Positions 1 to 13,792 are shown, numbered from the stretch's first letter. The stretch is DNA of 64,000 bases from Lelliottia sp. JS-SCA-14 (GCF_035593345.1 NZ_CP141606.1:1984001-2048000), one strand, 5' to 3'. The notes: generated by a model from the letters alone, not told the origin. Translations and numbers: made by a program.

Positions 1-107
1 GTCTGGCCTTTGGCGTCCTGTTGAACGGTTTGCCAGTCGCTTTCGGCGAAAACCGGGGCTGTTAGCAGCAGCCCGGTCAGAAACATGCAAGAACGCACAC
101 GGCGCAT
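1..107 (-). CDS. ynjB: YnjB-like periplasmic protein, N-terminal fragment
   Basis: Only the first 35 codons are inside the window; the gene continues past position 1. The start is supported by an AGGGAGG ribosome-binding site just upstream of the ATG. The visible part is a Sec signal peptide (basic MRRVR, a hydrophobic LTGLLL stretch, likely cut after APVFA) followed by a mature start ESDWQTVQ. This matches what I recall of E. coli YnjB, the substrate-binding-like partner of the YnjCD ABC transporter, and that gene also lies near xthA in E. coli. The substrate is unknown. Identity rests on a short stretch plus gene order, so it is only moderately sure. Confidence 0.6.
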   Translation of the reverse strand, partial: MRRVRSCMFLTGLLLTAPVFAESDWQTVQQDAKGQ

Positions 108-119
108 AATGCCTCCCTG

Positions 120-806
120 TTAATGAGATGAAGGGGTAAAGCGAGAGAACAGCCAGCGGGTGACCAGCGGCAATAGCCCTAAGAGTGTAAAGGCTACCAG
201 CATTCCCGGCGACAGAATATCGCGCAGGGAGGTCAGCTCTCCCAGCTCGCGCCCGGCGTTGAGGAAAATCACCGTCGCAGGCAGCATCGCCAGCTGGCTG
301 ATCCACCAGTAGCGCGCCACGCCGATAGCGGTTAAGCCCGAAAGCAGATTGACCACAAAGAACGGAAACACCGGCATCAGGCGCAGGGCAAACAGATAAA
401 ACGCACCGTCGCGGGCGACACCTGCATTCACCGTCTGCATCGGTTTCGCAAAGCGGCGCTGCACCCAGTCGCGCAGCAGGTAGCGGCTGGCGAGCATCGC
501 CAGCGTTGCCCCCAGCGTCGAAGCGAACGACACCAGGACAATCCCTTCCCAGTAGCTGAACAGCGCCCCGCCCAGCAGCGTCAGCAGCGCCGCGCCGGGA
601 ATCGAAAACGCAGAGACCACCACGTAAAGCGCAAAATAGAGCGCAGCGCTTTGCACCGGGGCGCGATGGACATAATCAATCAGCACCAGCCGGTGCGTTC
701 GGAGTGATTCGAGGGAGAGAAAGCCTGGCGGCAGGAGTGCGATAAGCAAAGCAAATGCGCCCAACAGGGCGCACAGGAAGAGGATTTTTTGCGTTTTCAC
801 CGGCAA
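120..806 (-). CDS. TVP38/TMEM64 (DedA-like) inner-membrane protein
   Basis: A 228-residue multi-spanning membrane protein with hydrophobic segments near residues 8-27, 52-75, 78-105, 135-165 and 200-222. The central stretch with IPGAALLTLLGGALFSYWEG and the later RLMPVFPFFVVNLLSGL are typical of the TVP38/TMEM64 (VTT) family, which includes E. coli YdjX and YdjZ; members are thought to act in lipid or small-molecule movement across the inner membrane. E. coli has ydjX beside xthA, so this is probably its positional counterpart, but it differs enough that I give no symbol. The start is unusual: a TTG immediately after the xthA TAA stop, with no clear ribosome-binding site, so translation probably depends on coupling to xthA. 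Confidence 0.8.
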   Translation of the reverse strand: MPVKTQKILFLCALLGAFALLIALLPPGFLSLESLRTHRLVLIDYVHRAPVQSAALYFALYVVVSAFSIPGAALLTLLGGALFSYWEGIVLVSFASTLGATLAMLASRYLLRDWVQRRFAKPMQTVNAGVARDGAFYLFALRLMPVFPFFVVNLLSGLTAIGVARYWWISQLAMLPATVIFLNAGRELGELTSLRDILSPGMLVAFTLLGLLPLVTRWLFSRFTPSSH

Positions 807-1613
807 TTACAGTTTGAATTTCGCCCAGACCGGCGCGTGATCGGACGGCTTTTCCATGCTGCGGATGTCGTAATCGATCCCGGTTTCGATGCAGCGTTCG
901 GCCAGCGGCTGGCTGGCCAGCAGCAGATCGATACGCAGGCCGCGGTTGTCGTCGAAGCCTTTTGAGCGGTAGTCAAACCACGAAAAGCGATCCTGGGTTT
1001 GCGGATTGGCGCTGCGGAAGGTGTCCACCAGGCCCCAGTTCATCAGACGGTCCATCCACTCGCGCTCTTCCGGCAGGAAGGAGCATTTACCGGTGCGCAG
1101 CCAGCGTTTGCGGCTGTCTTCCCCGATGCCGATATCCAGATCCGTCGGGCTGATATTCACATCACCCATGATCAGCACCGGGTTGTCTTTGTTCAGCTCG
1201 GTGGTCAGGTAATCCTGCAGATCCTGGTAGAACTTGGCTTTCGCCGGGAATTTGGTCGGGTGGTCGCGGCTTTCGCCCTGCGGGAAGTAGCCGTTGATTA
1301 CCGTGATATTGCCGACGGGTGAGGGGATCTCCGCCATGATAATGCGACGCTGTGAGTCGTCGTCATCGCCCGGGAAGCCGCGGCGGACGGAGACCGGCGT
1401 CTCTTTAGTGAGCAGTGCCACGCCGTAATGGCCTTTCTGTCCGTGATAAAAGACGTTGTAACCCAGCTTCGCAACGTCTTCGAGCGGGAACATATCGTCG
1501 TGAACTTTTGTCTCCTGCAGGCCGATCACGTCTGGCTGATGTTGTTCGACAATGGCTTCCAGTTGGTGAGGGCGGGCGCGCAGGCCGTTGATATTAAAAG
1601 AGACAAATTTCAT
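807..1613 (-). CDS. xthA: Exodeoxyribonuclease III
   Basis: Major AP endonuclease and 3'-to-5' exonuclease of base-excision repair, a cytosolic Mg-dependent enzyme. The protein is 268 residues, the usual length. Catalytic signatures of the exonuclease III fold are all present: N-terminal [15 protein letters not shown] with Glu34, the GDVNISPTD segment (Asp151 and Asn153 by family numbering), RIDLLLAS, and the C-terminal SDHAPV with the catalytic His near 259. The reading frame stays open upstream to about 1871, but the ATG at 1613 begins the conserved [12 protein letters not shown] and gives the standard length, so the upstream extension is discarded. It lies upstream of and abuts the TVP38-type gene, and is divergent from astC. 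Confidence 0.97.
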   Translation of the reverse strand: MKFVSFNINGLRARPHQLEAIVEQHQPDVIGLQETKVHDDMFPLEDVAKLGYNVFYHGQKGHYGVALLTKETPVSVRRGFPGDDDDSQRRIIMAEIPSPVGNITVINGYFPQGESRDHPTKFPAKAKFYQDLQDYLTTELNKDNPVLIMGDVNISPTDLDIGIGEDSRKRWLRTGKCSFLPEEREWMDRLMNWGLVDTFRSANPQTQDRFSWFDYRSKGFDDNRGLRIDLLLASQPLAERCIETGIDYDIRSMEKPSDHAPVWAKFKL

Positions 1614-1710
1614 AGTCGCTGCCAATGCAAGGTGAATAGTGCAAGGATGGTAGCAGAATTTGCGCCGCCTGTTATCGGGTTCAGCCAATAACTGCAACAG
1701 ATCATCCCGT

Positions 1711-1729
1711 TGGTGCAATTTTTGCACCA
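1711..1729. promoter_or_regulatory. Perfect inverted repeat upstream of ast, possible NtrC half-sites
   Basis: TGGTGCAATTTTTGCACCA has 7-bp arms and a 5-bp centre. The arms are the two halves of the NtrC consensus (TGCACY and RGTGCA) but in everted order, so this could be two abutting weak NtrC sites rather than one canonical site. It sits roughly 250-270 bp upstream of the predicted ast start, an enhancer-like distance, and about 100 bp upstream of xthA. Assignment to NtrC is inference. It is the most notable element of the 433-bp xthA-astC gap apart from the sigma-54 promoter. Confidence 0.35.
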
Positions 1730-1958
1730 TTTCGACGCGCCTTGCCCTCAAAGGGGGCGTAAACGGTCGATAAATTTCGCGAGCGATCACAATTCCAGAA
1801 TTATATTTTGCCTGTGCATAATATTTCTCGTTTTCGTCCCGCGAACCGCCGCTTGTCGTAAAAATATTCACTTATTATGCACTAACAGTGAATAACTCCA
1901 TATTCTAACTCATTGATATTCTGTCACCTCAAGGCGTTTATGCATTTTTATCGCTGGC

Positions 1959-1974
1959 TGGCACGAACTCTGCA
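1959..1974 (+). promoter_or_regulatory. Sigma-54 promoter of the ast operon
   Basis: TGGCACGAACTCTGCA matches the -24/-12 consensus (TGGCACG-N4-TTGCA) with one mismatch, and the GG and GC pairs are 12 bp apart as required. It predicts transcription from about position 1985, some 60 bp before astC. Nitrogen-limitation control of astCADBE by RpoN and NtrC is established in enterobacteria, so the site fits the context. Confidence 0.8.
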
Positions 1975-2016
1975 ATCTACATTCACAGTGCAAACACTCA
2001 ATTATTTAACATTTAA

Positions 2017-7094
<5,078 letters not shown>

Positions 7095-7103
7095 GGAGAG
7101 AGG

Positions 7104-8069
7104 ATGGAGAATTTACTGGCGCTGACCCTGGCGGACGAAACGCCTGTGCAAACCGAAGGTGAGGGCGCGACCTTTCACTGGAAATGGCTGGGGCGCGGGC
7201 TGCTCGAACTGACGCCGTTCGAGGCGAGTGAACGTGCTCTGGTGCTCTCGGCGGGCGTTCACGGCAATGAAACCGCCCCGGTGGAAATTGTCGATCTGCT
7301 GCTCCGCGCGCTGTTTCGCGGGGATATTCCGCTGCGCTGCCGCGTGCTGGTGGTGCTCGGGAACCCGGTAGCGCTGGCGCAGAACAAGCGTTATCTGGTG
7401 AGCGATATCAACCGGATGTTTGGCGGGCGCGCGGCGCATTTCGCGCCCTGCGAAGAAACCGAACGGGTGCTGGTGCTGGAGAAGGCGGTCAGGGATTTTT
7501 ATGCCACAGCCGGGGAAGATCGCTGGCATCTGGATCTGCACACCGCCATTCGCGCGTCGTATCACGTGCGTTTCGGCGTGCTGCCCCAGCGCGAGCAGCC
7601 GTGGGATGAAACTTTCCTCGACTGGCTGGGCGATGCGGGCCTCGAAGCGCTGGTGTTCCATCAGTCGCCGGGCGGGACTTTCACCCATTTCACCTGTGAG
7701 CATTTCGGCGCGCTGGCCTGTACCCTTGAGCTGGGTAAAGCCCTGCCGTTTGGGCATAACGATCTGACGCGTTTTGCGCCTACCCATCTGGCGCTGCGGG
7801 CGCTGCTCTCAGGCGCTGAGCCGGAACCGCATGCGGAGCCGGTGGAGCGTTATCGCGTCGTGCAACAGCTCACCCGTCGCAGCGAGGCGTTTCAGCTGCA
7901 TATGGCGGCGCATACCCTGAACTTCACGCCGTTCCGCCAGGGAATTTTGCTGGCAGAGGACGGGGGCGAGCGTTATGAAGTGCAGAAAACGACGGAGTAT
8001 GTGCTGTTCCCGAATCCGTCGGTGGCACTGGGGTTGCGGGCGGGGCTGATGCTGGAGAAGGTGACGTAA
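7104..8069 (+). CDS. astE: Succinylglutamate desuccinylase
   Basis: Last step of arginine catabolism: zinc-dependent release of succinate and glutamate from succinylglutamate. 321 residues. The M14/AstE-AspA zinc site is visible as the HGNE motif (His53, Glu56), the later [10 protein letters not shown] with the third ligand near 147, and the [13 protein letters not shown] segment that carries the catalytic glutamate. AAGGAGAGAGG precedes the ATG. It is the final gene of the operon and is followed by a terminator. Divergence from E. coli is greater than for the other ast proteins, as is usual for AstE. Confidence 0.96.
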   Translation: MENLLALTLADETPVQTEGEGATFHWKWLGRGLLELTPFEASERALVLSAGVHGNETAPVEIVDLLLRALFRGDIPLRCRVLVVLGNPVALAQNKRYLVSDINRMFGGRAAHFAPCEETERVLVLEKAVRDFYATAGEDRWHLDLHTAIRASYHVRFGVLPQREQPWDETFLDWLGDAGLEALVFHQSPGGTFTHFTCEHFGALACTLELGKALPFGHNDLTRFAPTHLALRALLSGAEPEPHAEPVERYRVVQQLTRRSEAFQLHMAAHTLNFTPFRQGILLAEDGGERYEVQKTTEYVLFPNPSVALGLRAGLMLEKVT

Positions 8070-8095
8070 ATCGGCGGCGCATTTTTAAAACGAAT

Positions 8096-8127
8096 AAACC
8101 CTGATCGCGTGGCGCTCAGGGTTTTTC
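8096..8127. terminator. Terminator between astE and the chitinase gene
   Basis: AAACCCTGA pairs with TCAGGGTTT across an 11-nt loop, followed by a T run on the plus strand. It ends the ast operon. On the minus strand the T run is weaker, so it may only partly terminate the convergent chitinase gene. Confidence 0.85.
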
Positions 8128-8144
8128 TTTGACCCCTTACCGGG

Positions 8145-9698
8145 TTAAGCGTCTTTGTGCTGATAATCGGCAATCACCTTGCTGTAACCCCAGGCGAAGA
8201 GATCGTGGTCGCGGTTCTCGCTCCAGCCCGACAACATCCCCAGATTAACCTTTTTCGCATAATCCAGAAGCTGCGACTGATTATCGAGGGTGAAGGTCTG
8301 GCCCTGCACATCGTTGTCCCCGAACATCGGCGTTGCGCCGGTTCGACGCCACGCCTGTTTAGCGCTCAGCTGCGGCCAGTTCGCCACGATCTGCGTGTTC
8401 ATCGCGTCGAGCGCATTTTTGACACCGGTAAACATATCCGCAGGCGAATCCGCGCCAAAGTCCATCGTCATGCCATTGATCATCGAAGGCAGGATATCGG
8501 CATCGGCCAGCATGGCAATGAAATCAATCCCATAGGAGCTTAAGCCCTGGCTGGAGGCGCTGTTTTGCCCGTCAACCGGGAGGGTGTAAGAGACCTGCAG
8601 TGACGGGTTGGCGCGCATGATGGCTTCGACTACCACCACATGGCGCGTCAGAACATCCGGCTGGGCCAGGACTTCGCCCTCGAGATCGAAATCGATGTAT
8701 TTCAGGGCGTAGTTATCGATGATCTCCTGATACCAGTCGATCAGGGTATCGGTATCTGCCACGGCTTCTTCGATGGGAATACCGGCGGAGCCGCCAAAGG
8801 AAATCGCCACATCGCCGCCGGCGGCGCGCAATGCCGCAATATCGTCTTTCGCCAGGCTGCTGGTGCGGGCGTCAAAGGCGGGATCGCTTTGTCCGCCCCA
8901 GGCGGGCATCGGCGTGTTGTCGGCGCTGCTGGTCCCGGCAACAATAAATGCCAGCGTATAGTTCTTGATGCCCGAAGCGTCCAGACACATCCCGGTGGTT
9001 AACTGCGGGTAGGCCATGTAATCGATATAGGGCGCAACGGAGAAGCGGTACTCGCCCGGGTCCGGCACCGCGGTTTGCGTCGTGAAGGAGACGACGTCAG
9101 AGATGGCCGAGGTATTTCCCGCGACATCCACGGCTTTGACGGTGGCGGTATAGGCGGTCAGTTCCGTTAAACCGGTAATGATGGCGCTGGCAGCGTCAAC
9201 GGAAAGCTGAGTTTTGGCAGAGCCCGCCGCGTACTCGACGATATACCCGACCACGAGGACATTGTCCGTTGAAGGCTGCCAGACAAGTGATGCGGTTTTC
9301 GCCCCGGTTCCGGTGACCGTCACTCCCTGTGGAACGGAAGGAGCTTCTGAGTCGGGTGGTGCGTCGGCGGAGGCGCCATTAACGACAAACCCGGTTGGCA
9401 GCGCGCCCAGTTGTTCCCCACCATTAATACCGATTGCAAACGCCACGGAGCCCTGAGCGGGAACCCTGTTGTTATCGGTTAAATATCCGCTTACCGAGCT
9501 GCCGCTGACGGAAAATGCGAAATTAAGATCCTGACTCGGCTGTTGTCCTGCCGCGAGGGTGAAGGCTATCAGCGGATTAACAATATCGCTGTCGGTCATA
9601 TTATAAAGGGTGATGATACAGTTATCGTAATAGGGGGCCGGAGTGACACCAGATTCCCATTTTGCATAAGCAATGACGGCCTGAGCGGTATTTTTCAT
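8145..9698 (-). CDS. GH18 chitinase with fibronectin type III domain
   Basis: 517 residues. An N-terminal beta-rich module of unclear type (about 1-115) is followed by a fibronectin type III repeat (about 118-210) and a glycoside hydrolase family 18 domain (about 218-517). GH18 signatures: the SFGG motif at 300-303, the active-site DFDLEG at 336-341 with catalytic Glu340, and MTMDFG at 410-415. It should cleave beta-1,4-GlcNAc polymers. The frame is open up to 9776, but the ATG at 9698 has an AAGGTG ribosome-binding site and is preferred. There is no classical signal peptide, so either export is by another route, as for some Serratia chitinases, or the enzyme acts inside. It lies divergent from a LysR gene and 6 kb from the chb operon, which would take up the products. 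The exact substrate is inferred. Confidence 0.85.
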   Translation of the reverse strand: MKNTAQAVIAYAKWESGVTPAPYYDNCIITLYNMTDSDIVNPLIAFTLAAGQQPSQDLNFAFSVSGSSVSGYLTDNNRVPAQGSVAFAIGINGGEQLGALPTGFVVNGASADAPPDSEAPSVPQGVTVTGTGAKTASLVWQPSTDNVLVVGYIVEYAAGSAKTQLSVDAASAIITGLTELTAYTATVKAVDVAGNTSAISDVVSFTTQTAVPDPGEYRFSVAPYIDYMAYPQLTTGMCLDASGIKNYTLAFIVAGTSSADNTPMPAWGGQSDPAFDARTSSLAKDDIAALRAAGGDVAISFGGSAGIPIEEAVADTDTLIDWYQEIIDNYALKYIDFDLEGEVLAQPDVLTRHVVVVEAIMRANPSLQVSYTLPVDGQNSASSQGLSSYGIDFIAMLADADILPSMINGMTMDFGADSPADMFTGVKNALDAMNTQIVANWPQLSAKQAWRRTGATPMFGDNDVQGQTFTLDNQSQLLDYAKKVNLGMLSGWSENRDHDLFAWGYSKVIADYQHKDA

Positions 9699-10339
9699 AA
9701 TTAACACCTTGATGAATGTGAGTGGTTTAACATTAAGCAGATGCTTAGCTGTCGGATTTGCCCGGGGAGAAGACATTTTCCCGGCGGGGTGAAGACAGAT
9801 TACGAACTTCGCCTCGGCTAATTTCTTATTTTGCGAAATAATTGTGTCTATTTTGGCGAGGGGGTTCAGGACGTTTCAAAAACCGGGTAATCCGCAGGGT
9901 GAGTGTGGTTGATATTATGATTGTGTAACAACTTGTTGTTTTAACTATTTAATTTAATAAAACTGTTTATGATTTGTGTGTCATTGTTCGCTTTAAATCA
10001 ATGCGTTAGCGTTTTTGTTTTCGTGGTAATTATTTATCGCGTTATTAAAATTTATTTTAAGGCATTGAGAACTATTATGTTTCTTATTCTCGCCCGTTTT
10101 CTTCCGCGCTAAACCACGATACCATGACAAATAGGTGTGTCTTGTGAAGAGGATAAATAACTAAATTAAGCGACGTAAGAGGTGTTTATTTTTCCTCAGG
10201 GTTATGGGTTTCCTGATTTGAAAAAATTGTTTCCCGGACGGAAACGCATTTTATTGCAATAGCGCAACAATGACTCTTTGCTGCGCAACCCGTTTGTTGC
10301 GCAAAAAAATGTATTAACGAATTTTTTACGAGGCTAGCT
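9699..10339. promoter_or_regulatory. AT-rich divergent control region, chitinase/LysR
   Basis: 641 bp without a plausible gene, markedly more AT-rich than its flanks. It contains a 14-bp palindrome AACAACTTGTTGTT at 9927-9940 and, next to the LysR gene, a GCGCAAC-based inverted repeat described separately. Promoters for both divergent genes must lie here, but no single -10/-35 pair is convincing. Such AT-rich stretches are typical H-NS targets; that is inference. Confidence 0.5.
10282..10303. promoter_or_regulatory. GCGCAAC inverted repeat, likely LysR operator
   Basis: TGCGCAAC and GTTGCGCA form perfect 8-bp arms separated by CCGTTT, ending 36 bp before the LysR start codon. A further GCGCAAC lies just upstream at 10262-10268. 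Position and symmetry fit an autoregulatory operator. There is no T run after it, so it is not a terminator. Confidence 0.55.
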
Positions 10340-11194
10340 ATGGGGATATTTTTGTCAAAGAAGATGCGTTACTTCATGGTTATCATGAGAAACAAAAATT
10401 TTGGCAAGGCGGCGGAAGAGTTGTGTATCACCCGGTCGCCTTTGAGTAAGGTCTTAACCGAGCTGGAAATGTCGCTGGGAGGCAAGTTGTTTAGCCGAAA
10501 GCATAACGATCTCGAGCCGACGCAGCTGGCCTGGGATTGCTACAACCGGTGCCTGCCCGCCTATCAGAATCTGCTGGCATTCGAAGACAGTCTCAGGACA
10601 AACCCTCACGACACGCAAATGCTCATCTATTTTGATATCTCCGTTCCTCACATCCTCTTCCATCATTTACAGCGCGTTTTCCAGTCGGAAAATCTCAAAT
10701 TCGAAACCCACAGAACCCAGCTGACAAACGAGGATTTTAGTGCGCTGACCTATCAGCCAAATACGGCCGTGCTAGCGTTCAGGCCGCTGGATTCTGAGCC
10801 TGGCTTGCAGTGCGATTCCTGGCACGGCTGCCACCATGTCATTTTGCGCAAGCGAATGACCGATACGCCGAGCGGCAAGCCGAAATTCTTCGTCTGGAAG
10901 GATCAGCATACGCCACTGTATAAAGCCAGGATCAAAAACATCCTCGGGCCGAAGGGGATTGACCCTGAGTTTATTGAACACAACCACGACCTCTTCACGC
11001 TGCTCTCCTTCGTGCGGGCGGGGAAGGGGATGTGCGTTTCGTCTGAGAAAATGGCGCAGATTTTTCGCCTCGAAGGGATTGAGGTGGAGCGTATTGAAAC
11101 GTCTTATATTCGTTGCTTCGTTTATCATCACGCAGACACCCGGCAGATGGGCCTGATCAACGCTTTTAAGGATCTGCTGGTGGAGTTTGTCTGA
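10340..11194 (+). CDS. LysR-family transcriptional regulator
   Basis: 284 residues. The N-terminal winged helix-turn-helix (about 5-62) reads FGKAAEELCITRSPLSKVL, with the usual LysR helix pattern and the LGGKLFSR wing. The rest (about 88-284) is a divergent effector-binding domain; FVRAGKGMCVSS near 232-243 corresponds to the standard GxGxxxxP-type region. GAGG precedes the ATG at suitable distance. It is divergent from the GH18 chitinase across a shared control region, and LysR regulators (ChiR) control chitinases in Serratia, so control of the chitinase is a reasonable inference. It could equally have other targets. Neither gene sits at this place in E. coli. Confidence 0.85.
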   Translation: MGIFLSKKMRYFMVIMRNKNFGKAAEELCITRSPLSKVLTELEMSLGGKLFSRKHNDLEPTQLAWDCYNRCLPAYQNLLAFEDSLRTNPHDTQMLIYFDISVPHILFHHLQRVFQSENLKFETHRTQLTNEDFSALTYQPNTAVLAFRPLDSEPGLQCDSWHGCHHVILRKRMTDTPSGKPKFFVWKDQHTPLYKARIKNILGPKGIDPEFIEHNHDLFTLLSFVRAGKGMCVSSEKMAQIFRLEGIEVERIETSYIRCFVYHHADTRQMGLINAFKDLLVEFV

Positions 11195-11383
11195 TGATTT
11201 ATCCCGGTCGCTGAGGCCTGTATCCTCTATGAGGTTTTAATAAAGAGAGTGCTGACGATCTTTTTGCAGATTATTCCTGGATAACTGCTTTATTATTAAT
11301 CGGCACTTCGCTATACTTCTTCATAATCTCTTTAAAATCATCGCATTGAATATTTTTGTTTCAACTCTCCACGCTTTATCCTT

Positions 11384-11401
11384 AATTCCTCCACATTTGG
11401 C
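11384..11401 (+). promoter_or_regulatory. Candidate BaeR box upstream of spy
   Basis: AATTCCTCCACATTTGGC agrees with the published BaeR consensus TTTTTCTCCATDATTGGC at about 13 of 18 positions, including CTCCA and TTGGC. E. coli spy is a known BaeSR target. It lies 127 bp before the spy start; the rest of the 333-bp LysR-spy gap shows nothing gene-like. Confidence 0.5.
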
Positions 11402-11454
11402 GATAATTTGTTTTTTACACTTTCATTGTTTTACCGTTGCTCTGACTAATTGAC

Positions 11455-11469
11455 GATAAACCCCGTAAA
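11455..11469 (+). promoter_or_regulatory. Candidate CpxR box upstream of spy
   Basis: GATAAACCCCGTAAA fits the CpxR pattern GTAAA-N5-GTAAA with an imperfect first half. It lies 58 bp upstream of the spy ATG. Control of spy by the Cpx envelope-stress system is established in E. coli. Confidence 0.45.
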
Positions 11470-11527
11470 GTTAATCTCGTCAACACGGCATAGCGCCGAA
11501 GAATAACTGAAAGAAAGGAAAACAATT

Positions 11528-12016
11528 ATGCGTAAATTAACTGCACTGTTTGTTGCTTCTACCCTGGCTCTGGGCGCTACCAGCATGGCGTTCGCCGCAG
11601 ATACCGCGACCACCACCGCAGCGCCAACTGAAGGCAAGATGATGCATCACAAAGGCAAGCCGGGCATGCATCACGACATGATGTTTAAAGACCTGAACCT
11701 GACCAATGCGCAGAAACAGCAGGTGCGCGACATCATGAAAAGCCAGCGTGACCAGATGAAACGTCCGCCGCTGGAAGAGCGCCGCGCAATGCATGACATC
11801 ATTGCCAGCGACAGCTTCGATAAGGCAAAAGCCGAAGCGCAGATCGACAAAATGGCCGAGCAGCACAAAGCCGGAATGCTCGCCCGTATGGAAACTCAGA
11901 ACAAGATCTACAACATTCTGACCCCGGAACAGAAAAAGCAATTTAATGCCAATTTTGAGAAGCGTCTGACAGAACGTCCGGCGCCAGAAGGTAAAATGGC
12001 TCCGCCTGCTGAATAA
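11528..12016 (+). CDS. spy: Periplasmic chaperone Spy
   Basis: ATP-independent periplasmic chaperone induced by envelope stress, binding unfolded proteins through a cradle-shaped helical dimer. 162 residues with a Sec signal peptide (cut likely after residue 23, SMAFA-ADT). The mature part has the two LTxxQ-type motifs of the CpxP/Spy family: LTNAQKQQVRDIM and LTPEQKKQFNANF, joined by the conserved RPPLEERRAMHDIIASD. A His/Met-rich stretch (MMHHKGKPGMHHDMMF) follows the signal peptide and could bind metal. AGAAAGGA precedes the ATG. Candidate BaeR and CpxR sites lie upstream and a strong terminator follows. Confidence 0.96.
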   Translation: MRKLTALFVASTLALGATSMAFAADTATTTAAPTEGKMMHHKGKPGMHHDMMFKDLNLTNAQKQQVRDIMKSQRDQMKRPPLEERRAMHDIIASDSFDKAKAEAQIDKMAEQHKAGMLARMETQNKIYNILTPEQKKQFNANFEKRLTERPAPEGKMAPPAE

Positions 12017-12034
12017 TCAGCACAAACTATTAAG

Positions 12035-12092
12035 ACCGCCGGAAACCTGTCCACATAAGCGCAATCGCTGTGGACAGGTCCGGCGGTTTTTT
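12035..12092 (+). terminator. spy terminator
   Basis: A long hairpin with ACCGCCGG pairing to CCGGCGGT, extended inward by ACCTGTCCACA pairing to TGTGGACAGGT, then TTTTTT. Near-perfect stem; very likely efficient. Confidence 0.92.
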
Positions 12093-12312
12093 CTTTCGCA
12101 CCCTCTTGTCACGCGCCGCCATCACGGTATGCTCCTGTAGTCGGTTTTAAGAATGAGTAGCAGAGTCAGGGCGTTAGTGTTTTTTTCATCACGACACTAA
12201 GGCCTCTTCCCATTGCTGCCGATAATACGCCTGTGAACACCTAACGATAACAATCAAGACAGCGACGCGATATATCGTCGCCCTGGCGCAGGTGCGCCTT
12301 TCAGGAGTGGTG

Positions 12313-12870
12313 ATGGAGTTTTTTGATATCCGCAAGATGCCGGTGAACCTCTGGCGAAATGGCGCGGGCGAAACCCGTGAGATCTGTTGCTTTCCCACTG
12401 CGACCCGTGATTTTCACTGGCGCGCCAGCATTGCTTCTATCGCCAGCAACGGCGAATTCTCATTATTTCCCGGTGTCGATCGGGTAATTACCCTGATTGA
12501 GGGCGGCGAAGTGACCCTCGATGCGGGCCACACCTTTTGCCACACCCTGAAACGTCATCAGCCGTTCAGCTTTGCAGGCGATCATCCGGTGAAAGCGAAG
12601 CTCACCGAAGGGCAGATGTCGATGGATTTTAATATCATGACCCGCCGGGATTACTGTCAGGCCAAAGTGCGGGTGGCTGACCGTACCTTTACCACCTTCG
12701 CCTCGCGCGGCGGGGTGGCGTTTGTTTTAAGCGGGGCGTGGCAGTTAGGGGATAAACTTCTCACCGCCGACCAGGGCGCCAGCTGGCAGGATGGAACTCA
12801 CACCCTGCGCTTACTGGAATCCGAAGGTACGCTGCTGTTCAGTGAGATCACCTGGCTGCCGGGGCATTAA
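12313..12870 (+). CDS. ves: Ves, HutD-family cupin protein
   Basis: 185-residue double-stranded beta-helix protein of the HutD/Ves family. E. coli Ves is reported as cold- and stress-inducible; its biochemical role is unknown. Conserved blocks: [17 protein letters not shown] near 10-26, [22 protein letters not shown] near 36-57, and [14 protein letters not shown] near 98-111. A frame extends 7 codons upstream, but the ATG at 12313 has AGGAG nearby and gives MEFFDIRKM, the family start, so it is preferred. Its last 23 bp overlap the end of the convergent cho gene. Confidence 0.92.
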   Translation: MEFFDIRKMPVNLWRNGAGETREICCFPTATRDFHWRASIASIASNGEFSLFPGVDRVITLIEGGEVTLDAGHTFCHTLKRHQPFSFAGDHPVKAKLTEGQMSMDFNIMTRRDYCQAKVRVADRTFTTFASRGGVAFVLSGAWQLGDKLLTADQGASWQDGTHTLRLLESEGTLLFSEITWLPGH

Positions 12871-13726
12871 GCTCGATGATCTCATACTCGCCGGAGAGCA
12901 ACGGTTTACAGAGAATTTTGTAGCCGTCGTGATCAAAACCGGCGGGGGTTTTCAGCAGGGCCGTTGCCTCTTTTAAGGTGTCGACGGCACCCAGCCACAG
13001 CCAGTTATGAATGATGTGGTAGTGCGTCATCTCATGGCTGCCCTCTTTCAGCGCAATCGCGCCGTCCCACGGCCAGCAGGTGACGCGCAGCGCGGCCAGT
13101 CCGGCCACTAATCTCGCCTGATGATCTTCCACACTCTCTTTGCCGCAGCAGGCTCCCGCGCAGCGTTTTAACGCCGAGCGAAAACAGGCGCGCCCGCGGG
13201 TGAGGGATTCCAGACCTAATAATCCGTAGCACAACTTTTCTGCGTCCGCGATGGTTTGCAGAGCCTGCAGCGCCGCGCGGCGATTGGCAAACAGCCCGTG
13301 CAGATTCTGCGCGTGAGAGAAATCAATCTCACGGGCATAGACCACCTGCGGTTTGCCGTCGGTGATTTGCAGAGAGCAGAGCTGACGGTTGCGGCGCAGT
13401 CGTTTGTTGAACAGCGGCTGCTGCTCTTTAATCAGCCGGGCTTCGAGCAATAGCGCGCCGAGTTCACCGGCGGTTTGCATCCAGGTGATGCGCCGCGACT
13501 GGCGCAGCATCGCGGCCTCGTCGGGGGTGCGTAAATGCGATAACACCCGGCTGCGGATATTGACGCTTTTGCCGATGTAAAGCGGCATGGCGTCGCTCTC
13601 GCCATGAAAAAAATAGACGCCGGGCTGTTTCGGCAGTGCTTCCAGCCAGGGGCGAAGATGTTCGGGATATTCGTAGATGGCCGCCGCTTCAAATTCCAGT
13701 CGCGGGGCGGATTGACGCCTGCTCAC
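12848..13726 (-). CDS. cho: Excinuclease Cho (UvrC homologue)
   Basis: SOS-induced endonuclease that makes the 3' incision in nucleotide excision repair when UvrC cannot. 292 residues. The N-terminal GIY-YIG nuclease domain is clear: [11 protein letters not shown] then [13 protein letters not shown] and the Glu-bearing [20 protein letters not shown]. The C-terminal part has the cysteine-rich [20 protein letters not shown], like UvrC's cysteine region. The start is GTG at 13726, preceded by AGGAG at good distance, and begins [20 protein letters not shown]; the longer open frame upstream is rejected because it runs through a LexA box. Convergent overlap with ves. Confidence 0.95.
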   Translation of the reverse strand: MSRRQSAPRLEFEAAAIYEYPEHLRPWLEALPKQPGVYFFHGESDAMPLYIGKSVNIRSRVLSHLRTPDEAAMLRQSRRITWMQTAGELGALLLEARLIKEQQPLFNKRLRRNRQLCSLQITDGKPQVVYAREIDFSHAQNLHGLFANRRAALQALQTIADAEKLCYGLLGLESLTRGRACFRSALKRCAGACCGKESVEDHQARLVAGLAALRVTCWPWDGAIALKEGSHEMTHYHIIHNWLWLGAVDTLKEATALLKTPAGFDHDGYKILCKPLLSGEYEIIELNAPAAR

Positions 13727-13741
13727 AAAAGACTCCTGATA

Positions 13742-13757
13742 CTGTTCAGGCATACAG
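13742..13757 (-). promoter_or_regulatory. LexA (SOS) box for cho
   Basis: CTGTTCAGGCATACAG is an exact CTGT-N8-ACAG LexA operator, extended to ACTG...CAGT on both sides. It begins 15 bp upstream of the cho GTG start. SOS control of cho is established in E. coli. Confidence 0.88.
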
Positions 13758-13792
13758 TGTAGCAGAGAGGTGCCGGTTAAAAAAGAGACAAA

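Noticed and set aside
807..1871. 354-residue version of exonuclease III
   Set aside because: The extra 86 residues have no homology pattern and extend into the divergent promoter region; the ATG at 1613 gives the exact family length.
1871..1915. ArgR boxes upstream of astC
   Set aside because: TGAAT and ATTC halves occur but not at the 4-bp spacing of a proper ARG box; left unassigned although ArgR control of ast is known in E. coli.
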